Shown piece by piece: positions 55,701-64,000 of a stretch of 64,000 nucleotides of DNA. This stretch comes from Reclinomonas americana ATCC 50394 (lineage: Eukaryota; Jakobida; Jakobea; Jakobida), in NCBI GenBank assembly GCA_048213135.1, contig PS015148.1:90753-154752 (forward strand), given 5' to 3'. The notes under the pieces are model-generated. The model was not told where the DNA came from and searched no databases. It saw nothing but the letters and a program-made list of their open reading frames with translations. Position 1 is the first letter of the stretch, and every line of letters begins with the position of its first letter. Both the position numbers and the translations under genes were made by a program.

Positions 55701-57621
55701 AACAGTGTGCGCGCGACTGGATTGGTCATTGAGCGCCGTCTTCTCAATGATGCGCATGCGGAGGGCGGCCTCCAGATTCTCCATGATCTCGTCGAATGAC
55801 TTGACGAGAACGCTGTCAAGGCATGAGGCACGATGAGCACGAGAAGGAGACAATAACACGACGAATGCCCACGCAACTGATTGGCACCGTGAATGTAGAC
55901 GCCCTTGAGGCGGTCCTTGACCACGCGGAGCTTCTTGGAGTCGCGCTCCGCCTCGCTGGTCACCAAAAGATCGTTGATCTGCTCCATATAAATCTGTACA
56001 ATTGTAATTTCTACTTCGGTGCGGATGTTGCGATTGGTGGCCATCTCCGCCTCGCAGCGCTCAAAGAGCTCTTGGCACACCTGCGCACAAGGAGAAGGGA
56101 GGTTAACGGGGAGAGAGGACAAGGGGGGAGATGACGGAGAGGGGAGAGAGTGCCGAACTGCAGTGTTGCTGATGCAGGTGTGAACGTGTTCGAGGCTCAT
56201 TAATCCGCTCTCTTTCTCTTTCTGCGTGAGTGTCTTCTCTGACAGAGCGTCGTGCTGGTGTGGCACGCACTGGAGACAGAAGTACCCCGCGAATGGTGCA
56301 CAGTTCTCTTCGTCGCGAACTCGGACAGTTGCTCTCAGTGCCTCTTGCCACTGTCACGCAGGGCGATCGCTTCTCCCCTTCTAGCAGCGCTACAGCGTGG
56401 GAGTGAAAGCTCCTCCACATGTGCCAGTTCTCTTCAAGGGAGTTCTCAAATCAGTGACCACTTTTCCAACTCATTCTTCAGACGATGCGGTCGCTTCCAG
56501 CGAGCGAAAGCATATCTTCCCCAAAGCTCCTGTTGCTCATTACTCATCTCTATTTCACACACTCTTGCTCTCCAATATAACTGAAGAGTGCTTGGAGAGT
56601 GAACCTGCATCGCGTGTTGCCGGTTGTCTATTCTCCTCTCCATCTCACGTCTCTTCCACATAACTAAAGTGTATTTGGAGAGTGAACCTACATCGTGTGC
56701 TGCCTGTAGCCTATTCTACTCTCCATCTCACGTACTAACGCAGACGTTGCCACACACTCTCCTATGAAACTGAAGAGTGTTTTGAGAGTGAACCTGCTTC
56801 TTGTGCTGCCTGTTGCCATTTCTACTCTCCATCTCACGTACTAACGCAGACGTTGCCACACACTCTCCTATAAAACTGAAGAGTGTTTTGAGAGTGAACC
56901 TACTTCGTGTGCTCTCAACTTCACGCTTCCTCGCACAGTGCCGACAACCCTCTCCCTCTCAGCTAGCGCAAGTAGTTTAGTGTGGTGCGCTTGGCGCACA
57001 AGTCTTTCTCTCACATACACACCAACACACACACAAACACACGCACACGCACACGCACACTCTCCCTGTCTCTTTTCACGCACACGGTCGCTCGGTGACA
57101 GAACCGATTGAGAGTGGATCGTCTCACACGTTGCCTCTTCTGCCTCAATCTCTCTTCTGCATGCAAGTGCCTGGAGTGCTCTCTTCACACTCCTTCCCCC
57201 CTTCCACCCTCTCTCTCCTTCACGCAACTCTCGGCATGATACCCTGATCCGCTCCCCGCGGCGCTCCCACCATGGAAAACGACTTGCCCGATCCACTCTG
57301 CCCATACGCAAACAGACTGCTATTGTAGCCCTCCAGCGAGTTCTCCAGCACCGATCGCCCCAGCCGCTCATACACCAGATTCTGATCGGCAAAGTGCGGA
57401 TCGCGCGGGTCGTGCGACCAAATCGAATAGTTGAACGCGTACTGTCGCGGCGGCTCATTCGGCTTGTGCGGGTTGTAGATAAACGTGTGCTTGCGTGACT
57501 CATCGTCGGCAGGCATGTCCACAATGCATCGAATGTTCGGGTCTGCATGTGAGAGAGAGTCAGAGAGAAACTCCGATCTGCAACCGACAATGTAACTCAA
57601 CACACATACACGCTCTCACTA

Positions 57622-57701
<80 letters not shown>

Positions 57702-57949
57702 CACGTTACACACACACANNNNNNNNNNNNNNNNNNNNACAGACACGCAGTGAGCAAAGGAGTTGACACGAATCGCACATTCTCTCTCTTTCTCTCTCTC
57801 ACCCAGCGATGTGCCTGTGCAGTGAGGCATGCACACACACACACACACACAGAGAGTGAGTGAGTGAGTAGGCACAAGGCATACACACGCGCGCGTACAC
57901 ACCGAATGAACGGGCGCACGCGCACTGCGACCTTGATGGTTTCTGACAT
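49432..57949 (-). CDS. Kinesin-3 (KIF1/Unc-104-like) motor with FHA domain and C-terminal CaaX-like box
   Basis: The start is at ATG 57949-57947 (MSETIKVAVRVRPFIR). Motor landmarks: P-loop GQSGSGKSFSM, switch I NDQSSRAH (usually SSRSH), switch II LVDLAGSERISK, AKINLSLLTLGRVI, YRDSRLTE spliced to VLQESLGLNSKTVMI, then AISPSALNYEESVSTLE spliced to FAKSVSRVKVNA. A coiled coil follows (ARIDELQNELEEKLKVIEEM). An FHA domain comes next (GRSFTIGSMDP, IHCRFENVNGRVTL, THVNGKEITEPTVLRH, GSRIWIGS), then long coiled coils (EEVRQEVERTKAELARAF; AEAQHKQQVEDMQRQAAELQ). Then come segments resembling the KIF1-type region (VTFVGKIKSKFGDV, PYELPLEDDPFIDLTERIAI, VFPGFSVRPVFDHTENFKL), and a final coiled coil (KALAEKEESTNALRAQLSTV). 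The last exon, behind a 20-N gap, reads AQQPAKKGCCSLM and stops at 49432. Kinesin-3 motors move vesicles to microtubule plus ends. I see no PH or PX domain. Confidence 0.85.
50515..50945. repeat. (GA)n-rich intron of the kinesin gene
   Basis: A nearly pure purine stretch of gagaga with occasional gacaca, forming the polypyrimidine side of a kinesin intron on the minus strand. No exon inside. Confidence 0.8.
51855..52290. repeat. CA-rich intron with acac/cactcact tracts
   Basis: Irregular (CA)n, (CACT)n and acacgaatg-like phrases in a kinesin intron, next to another CT-rich intron at 52510-52880. The frames across it are low complexity. Confidence 0.75.
54690..55320. repeat. Purine minisatellite in kinesin motor-domain intron
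   Basis: Imperfect units built from gaaagcgaagagggcgaaag and ggtgaagggggaagagaagg recur through about 600 bp between the exons coding DLAGSE and the switch I region. The unit order varies, so the array has higher-order structure. Confidence 0.75.
56579..56920. repeat. ~106-bp tandem repeat in kinesin intron
   Basis: Unit starts at 56579, 56662, 56768 and 56874, giving spacings of 83, 106 and 106 bp. Each begins aactgaagagtg-ttttgagagtgaacct or a close variant. The middle two copies are nearly identical. Confidence 0.85.
57605..57740. repeat. (CT)n and (CA)n microsatellite with 20-N gap
   Basis: CT then CA dinucleotide runs in intron 1 of the kinesin gene, interrupted by the gap 57719-57738. 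Confidence 0.85.
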
Positions 57950-57959
57950 GGTGTCTTGA

Positions 57960-57990
<31 letters not shown>

Positions 57991-58650
57991 TCCTCTTTTT
58001 CTTCTTCTTAGAGAGTGTCGGGTGTGTGCCGGCTCCACACGCACACCAACTCTACACCTTCGGAAAAACTTACAATTGGTCGTTGGCGCCAATTGCATGA
58101 TTGATCGCTCACAGGGAGAGAAACGCAGAGAAACGCCCTCTGTCTGTCTGTGATCGCAGCGAGTGGTCGATGTGATGAATGCTGAGCGTGATACGCATGA
58201 GAGTCGTCTTTGTTGAAACGAAGCACGATCTGTGGGGAAGGAACGGGAAAGCAGCAATCTTTTGTTAACAAGCACGCACGCACACACACATACACAAACA
58301 CACACATACACATACGCACAGCTGCCGCCTAGACTGCAGTTTGTGTTGATACACATTGTGTGTGCTTCCGTCGACGTCGCCATCCACCAATCGGAAGCTG
58401 CACGTCTCCGAAGAATTGGCATCTGCCGCCCACCGCAGTCAATGCCGCTGCACCATTCGAGAAGGGCTCTTTGACGTCGGAAGCATCACCCCACTCAACA
58501 ATTCCGCATGCTGCTGACCGCTGTTTTGTTGCGATCCTTCAGTAAACACTAATGGTGCATTTTCCTTTTCATTTTTTGCAGGCGCGAGTGGTCAACCCCT
58601 TCCTCCTTTCCCACACACGCACTACTATGTTTGCCTACTACACACAACTG
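57950..58650. other. Intergenic region upstream of the kinesin gene
   Basis: 700 bp between the kinesin ATG and the 3' end of the next minus-strand gene. It contains a CT tract just upstream of the kinesin ATG and a CA tract near 58275-58320. Neither strand shows a convincing exon. Confidence 0.5.
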
Positions 58651-61600
58651 CTACCGCATATCATCCACAACACTATTAACGGAGGCCGCCTCGGCCCCAA
58701 GCGTCCCTGCTGCCTCGGCGGCCGCAGCGGCCACCACTGCTGCTGCCACTCCGCCGTTCGCCACGTGCGCATGCGCAATGGCACCCATGTCCACATCGTG
58801 GCCACTGCCGCTGGGTAACCTGGAGCCGTCCATGGGATCGAGCATGCTCTCCGAGAGCCACAACTCCGACGAGCTGGACCGGTGGTGGTCGGAGAGCGGT
58901 CGCCGCCGCAGCCAATCGGCAAACGGCGACTCGGAGGCCGAGCGACAATGCCGCAGCAAGAGGGAGGTGTAGGCGTGGGCCACGTTCAGCGCCATACTGG
59001 CCACCTCCAAGTACGGCAGCTCCAAGCTGCTGCCCGTGGTGACTGGCAACGTGCGTGTCCTCGACGGTCTCCTCCTCCGTCTCCGGTTGGCCGGCAGGGC
59101 GAGTTCGTTCTGAGCCTCGGCCGTTGTGACCTCCAGACTCCTCTCGATCCAGGTGAGCTCCATTTCCAGGGCGGCTGAAGGGGGGAAGGGGGAAGGGGGG
59201 AAGATGGGAAGTGTGAGTGCATGAAGAGAAGAAACTCAGCATTCTGAGCGAGAGAGATGAACAAAGGAAGACAAGACAAGCATTGAGCTGGACTCAGCAT
59301 CTGCCTACCACTCAAAAGCTATAACGCGCATAGACTGCACACTCTCAGATCATGCCTATCAACTCATGCCCAATGTCGCTGGCAACAAAGACGCACACGA
59401 ATAGTTTGGACACTCCTATCGTTCCAATCCACTCACTCGCACAAGCAATGTAGACGAATCAGGCAAATATATATTCTCCTGTCAAAGCACGCCATTCTCC
59501 TCGAAACGATCACTTGCACGAGCGGCACAGCAAAGAACACGAATAAGCACTTTTCTCATTTTCGCAGGATGCCGATCTACTCCATCTGCCTCTCGCCTCA
59601 TCTCGCTGACAACCAAGAAGCAGATGAATAGGCCGCCCCCACTCTTGGCATACTCTCTTCTCTTGCCGTTCCACTCTGTCACAGACAAGTGACATGCACA
59701 CCCCACCTCGCTGACTCTCGCTTTGTCACCCTTATCTCAACTCATTCCACTCGAAAAAATCAACGTGCACGAGTGCCATGCACACCGCATATCTCTCACA
59801 CCCAAGGCAAACGACCGACACTGCATTCTCACTCACAGCGCACACAACTCATCTCGCCGACCTCGCTGCATTCGCACTCTTATCGCAAGCCGTCCACTCA
59901 AAACTGCACATCTCTCACAACCACTGCATTCTCTGCGCAGTCTCTGATTACTTTCCCTCTTACACCTTTCACCTCACTCTTGGTACCCTCTCAGCGTCTC
60001 TTGCATCAAGCCCTCACTAAAAAGGCACACAATGCGATTCCGGTAATCTCTCTCCCTGCTCAATATTACCAAAAATGATCCGCTCCATATTGCTCTTAGG
60101 ATGCCACCCTCTGTCACCCACTCACCAGCCTTGTCCAACCACATTTCGAGATGCGCCTCGCTGAACCCAATGCACAGAAACACTCCGTCGGGACTCCACG
60201 CGACGCTCTCCGCCTCCAACCCTGCTCCCGCACTCGACAACACTCGCAAAACTGTCCCGTCTTTGGATCTGCGGGAGCACACACACGAGTCAGGCACACA
60301 TATCACTCACATGGCAACGAAAGAATGCGGAACACACAACTGCACGACATTATGTAAACCATCCGCCGACAACACCACCAGCGTGTCGCCGAGAGGACAC
60401 CACTGCATGTCGGTGATCATGGGCGACATGCGCGATGTGCTGATCCGGTGGCCCGTCTGCGCATCGATGCACAGCAGCATGCCGTTGAACAGCGCAATGG
60501 CCAACGTCGCGCCGTTTCCACTCCACCGCAGCATGGCCACGTCGCCCGAGGCGCCAAACTCATCCTCCTCCTCATCGTCTTCCTCGTCGTCATCGTCATC
60601 CTCCTCCTCCGCGTCTGCCCTCGCTTCTCTTCTCCTCATCGGCACATCGTCTGCTGCTGCTGTTGTTGTTGTTGTACCGCCGCCATCCTCATCGTCATCC
60701 TCCAGCGTGCCACGCACCGCCATGGTGGTGAGCAGGCACGCTNNNNNNNNNNNNNNNNNNNNCCATCCGCCAAGCGACACACGGCCACGGCACCCTGCGC
60801 GCCGACGGCCGACACCGCCACATTGTTGTGGCACGGCGAGACGGCAAACGCACACACTTCATCCTCGGCCAGCAGCAACGCCGGCGCCGGCAACAGCGGT
60901 GGTCTGAGCGGATCCCGCGCCGACAAGCGCGTCACGCCCAACCCCCCACTCAACGCCGCCGTCACCACCCACACCTCCTCGCCTCCCGCCGCCACAAACG
61001 CCTCCACGCCCACCGAGAATCGCGCGGCCGGCAACGGATGCGCGCCGAGCAGCGCATTGTCGCGCCACAACACCAACCGCCCATTGGCAAACGCCACCAT
61101 GAGCATCGGCGTCGCACGCCACTCATCCACTGGCACAGCTCCCGGCGCAGACGACGACAACGGACTGACCCATGCCACGGCCACCACAGCAGCACCCGAC
61201 GAATCCCTTCCCATAGTCGTTGCGCGAAACGCACTGTTCGAGGATGATGATGATGATGATGATGACTTGACAGTCGCGCGTGGTTCTTCGCCGACAACCA
61301 CATGCTCATGCGCAAAGGACACCTCAAACACACACACGCGGTCGCTGACTGAGGAGCACGCGGCCAAGAGCGCAGTGTCGTGTGCGGGCGAGAAGGAGAC
61401 CTGTGCGTGCGCAAAGCCCACGCGCTCACTGATTGCTGCTGCTGCTGCTGCTGCGGAGGTGGTGTGAGGGTGACCGAGGCTGGGGCGCGCGAGAGAGGCA
61501 AAGGCGGAGCCCTCGGGTGACCACGCGTGAATGCTCNNNNNNNNNNNNNNNNNNNNNNNNNNNNNNNNNNNNNNNNNNNNNNNNNNNNNNNNNNNNNNNN

Positions 61601-62172
61601 NNNNNNNNNNNNNNNNNNNNNNNNNNNNNNNNNNNNNNNNNNNNNNNNNNNNNNNNNNNNNNNNNNNNNNNNNNNNNNNNNNNNNNNNNNNNNNNNNNNN
61701 NNNNNNNNNNNNNNNNNNNNNNNNNNNNNNNNNNNNNNNNNNNNNNNNNNNNNNNNNNNNNNNNNNNNNNNNNNNNNNNNNNNNNNNNNNNNNNNNNNNN
61801 NNNNNNNNNNNNNNNNNNNNNNNNNNNNNNNNNNNNNNNNNNNNNNNNNNNNNNNNNNNNNNNNNNNNNNNNNNNNNNNNNNNNNNNNNNNNNNNNNNNN
61901 NNNNNNNNNNNNNNNNNNNNNNNNNNNNNNNNNNNNNNNNNNNNNNNNNNNNNNNNNNNNNNNNNNNNNNNNNNNNNNNNNNNNNNNNNNNNNNNNNNNN
62001 NNNNNNNNNNNNNNNNNNNNNNNNNNNNNNNNNNNNNNNNNNNNNNNNNNNNNNNNNNNNNNNNNNNNNNNNNNNNNNNNNNNNNNNNNNNNNNNNNNAT
62101 GGGAGTGGCGGAGAGAGGCACAAACACGTGAGGATGTGTGGGAGGAGGTGGAGCAGCAGCACTGGCCGCCAT
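58651..62172 (-). CDS. WD40-like beta-propeller protein, gapped and incompletely modelled
   Basis: The start is at ATG 62172-62170 (MAASAAAPPPPTHPHVFVPL), running into the gap 61537-62098. After the gap come propeller-like strands: SIHAWSPEGSAFASLARP, AQVSFSPAHDTALLAACSSV, PMLMVAFANGRLVLWRDNAL, EDEVCAFAVSPCHNNVAVSA. A 20-N gap (60743) follows. Then an acidic insert (EEEDDDDDEEDDEEEDEFGA), VAMLRWSGNGATLAIALFNG, ITDMQWCPLGDTLVVLSADG, ESVAWSPDGVFLCIGFSEAH and LEMWLDKAGEWVTEG. The C-terminal exon (58651-59170) is helical, with an Arg tract (ANRRRRRRPSR), LEVASMALNVAHAYTSLLLR, and an Ala-rich end; that it belongs to the same gene is inferred from strand and spacing. Exons between 59175 and 59990 are not resolved. 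Large-complex propellers (MED16, APC4, RIC1) were considered, but I cannot choose. Confidence 0.5.
59180..59990. other. Unresolved stretch with degenerate repeats
   Basis: About 800 bp between two minus-strand exons of the WD40-like gene. It has recurring but diverged phrases (ccactcgaaaaaatcaacgtgcacgag; cctcgaaacgatcacttgcacgag), like the spacer at 62.7-63.7 kb. One open stretch near 59480-59660 (-) may be an exon, but I could not confirm it. Confidence 0.35.
61537..62098. other. Assembly gap (562 N) inside a coding region
   Basis: This removes most of the N-terminal propeller of the WD40-like gene. The frame on either side is open on the minus strand, so exon and intron content is unknown. 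Confidence 0.9.
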
Positions 62173-62418
62173 TCTCCTCTCAGTGAGACACACACACGCG
62201 CGTGCAGAGAGTAGGAGTATGGGACGCGTGCGCGTTGCTCCTTTTCGTCTGCGTGGGTGTGTGATGAATATCGGGACAGAATGGGTTAGATATCTGACGC
62301 GCTCGCGCGGTCATGACGGACAAATAATGCGAATGCAATGTCGACCTCGTACATTCAGATCACAAGTCGACTAATCGGGATGGTACAACGAAAGGAAGGG
62401 GGTGACATCATCAGCATC

Positions 62419-62569
62419 TTACCAGGCCCACACGGTGCCCTCGAAGGACTCCTGCACGCCGTTGATGGTGATGGTGGTGTTGATGAAGAGCGAGTGGCCC
62501 GAGGCGAGGCTCAGGTGCAGGTCGCCGACCTGCGTCGAGTTGAGCTGCTCGTTGAAGACCACGGCAGAG
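62419..62569 (-). CDS. C-terminal exon of an unidentified protein (5' partial)
   Basis: An exon begins after the acceptor gtgcgcag (62570-62573) and reads SAVVFNEQLNSTQVGDLHLS, LASGHSLFINTTITINGV and QESFEGTVWAW before a TAA at 62419. The pattern of alternating hydrophobic residues with two N-x-T/S sequons suggests a secreted or luminal beta-rich domain. Upstream exons are not found within the window, so the gene may extend past 64000 or begin in the repeat spacer. It ends 247 bp upstream of the start of the WD40-like gene on the same strand. Confidence 0.5.
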
Positions 62570-62699
62570 CTGCGCACAAGGGGGGTGAGGGAAGGGAGGG
62601 GGCAAAGGGGAAAGGAAAGGGGAAAGGAAGGAACGCAATGAAAGAATGGCTACGCTACAAGAGAACAACTACAACTGCAGTGTGTGCTCTGTAAGGTGA

Positions 62700-63760
62700 C
62701 AGGAGAGCGTCGTATCTGATCGAAAGTGCACTGGCCACTGTTCCTATCTCTCTAATTGCGTTGCTTCCATCCACTCTGCGAGTCTCGCTGATACGTGGAT
62801 CAAACATGCAGTTGACGCACAGTTCTCGATGTCTCTGTGCCTATTTGACACACGAATGCATTGCACGGACGGCTTGCTGACACTCGTTATCACAAACCAT
62901 AACAATTATGTTGCTTCTATCAAGCATGCAGCCTGCATACCGTCACTTCTATAACTCTCAATGTTTCTGTCTCTCCAGCCCACAACGATTATGCTGATTG
63001 CAACTGATCTGCTTATCTGTCACGAGTAGACGTGCCTATCATCAACTCACTGCAGGTGTGTTCCTTTCATCCACTATACGTGTCTCACTGCCCCTGCGCT
63101 TATCGTCACGAGAAAGAAAGACGTTGACGTAAGGTGTGTTGCCTTTTCGTCCGCTCTGCGTGTCTCGCTGTCACGAGGATCAAGCACGCAGACAACACAC
63201 CGCCTCTCTGCTGCAATCCTGTTGTACCACTGTCTCTCCTGCGTGACTTGCTATCACAAATGGCAGCATGTCGCTCATGCCTGCTTATCTCTGCGACCAA
63301 TCGCGAACGTGTTTCTTGTGATCCACTGTCTCGCTGTCACGATTGTCAAGCACGCAGTTAGCGCACTGCCAGCTGTTCCTGTCTCTCCAACAGTTCGCGA
63401 CATTTGGCCTGCGCCAACCACCATGCCACGTTCTTCTGTTTGCTCAGTATGACGCGAACCCACTTTCTTGCATCCACTCTGCGTCTCACGATGAAGCACT
63501 GCCGCGCTTGACAAGAGCACACCGCAATCCGACAGATACTGCCAACCTCACTGCTGCAACCATCACACGAAGAAGCGCTGTCTAGTTGTTACCAACAAGG
63601 CTGTTCAATCTCTCCGTGCTTCTCTGCGTGTCTCTGCAATCAGGCTGCAACAATCACACTCAGAGGCGCCGCGCCTGTTCCCTACTCCTTCGTCTCTGAC
63701 GATGTTTGCTGCCTTTCTGACACGACGAGTTGATTTGCTCCAGACAACGATCTCTCTCTC
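62700..63760. repeat. Degenerate tandem-repeat spacer
   Basis: A recurrent core (ctctgcgtgtctcgctgtca, then cgaggatcaagcacgcag and a cgcac-like end) is seen near 62771, 63151 and 63320, with further weaker matches. No convincing exon is seen in over 1 kb. It may be an intron of the gene whose last exon is at 62419-62569, or intergenic. Confidence 0.5.
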
Positions 63761-63768
63761 TCTCACGC

Positions 63769-64000
<232 letters not shown>

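Noticed and set aside
58651-62172. Assignment of the WD40-like gene to MED16, APC4 or RIC1
   Set aside because: General propeller features fit, but no diagnostic motif is seen and most of the N-terminus is in gaps.

Overview
This is a nuclear eukaryotic window from an organism I cannot place more precisely than a protist-like eukaryote. Genes lie on both strands, are split by many short spliceosomal introns, and several recognisable proteins are assembled only after splicing (LMBRD1, ALG10, kinesin-3, a Rab5-like GTPase, a subtilase, TMEM14). Nothing looks bacterial or viral: there are no operons, no Shine-Dalgarno sites, no rRNA, no tRNA I can see, no CRISPR and no transposase. Genes are tightly packed (tail-to-tail gaps of about 40-180 bp), while introns are loaded with dinucleotide and trinucleotide tracts and ~60-110 bp minisatellites. 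Fourteen runs of N mark assembly gaps, mostly inside such repeats.

Layout. 0-3 kb (-): an unrecognised multi-pass membrane protein, then a small possible winged-helix protein. 3.9-6.3 kb (+): an RBR/IBR-type zinc protein, a probable E3 ubiquitin ligase. 6.4-9.3 kb (+): a helical region reading in frame into a divergent Rab-like GTPase ending CSC. 9.6-13.2 kb (+): LMBRD1, the lysosomal cobalamin transporter family. 13.3-17.0 kb (-): a Rab5-like GTPase ending CKC. 18.3-25.0 kb (+): a long disordered Pro/Ala/Ser protein with coiled coil and a C-terminal WW domain. 25.1-30.4 kb (-): a secreted subtilase with EGF modules. 30.5-37.0 kb (-): an EF-hand plus WD40 protein of WDR49/64 type. 37.4-38.8 kb: a tentative small gene (+) and a TMEM14 protein (-). 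38.9-41.2 kb (-): ALG10. 41.3-45.8 kb (-): a RING-TRAF zinc-finger protein with an octapeptide-repeat tail. 46.7-47.9 kb (-): an intronless seven-blade WD40 protein. 48.1-49.3 kb (+): an unrecognised signal-peptide/membrane protein. 49.4-57.9 kb (-): a kinesin-3 with FHA domain and a C-terminal CaaX-like box. 58.7-62.2 kb (-): a WD40-like protein. 62.4-64 kb: the last exon of another minus-strand gene, then degenerate repeats and a nested short-tandem-repeat end.

Taken together the genes point to endomembrane traffic and lysosomes (two prenylatable Rabs, kinesin-3, LMBRD1), ER N-glycosylation (ALG10), ubiquitin signalling (RBR, RING-TRAF) and probably cilia (EF-hand/WD40 protein; inferred). 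The most striking observation is that many introns across the window begin with GTTGCG(T) rather than GTRAGT; at several of them the splice is fixed by conserved protein motifs on both sides. Second is the kinesin-3 whose tail seems to end in a prenylation box.
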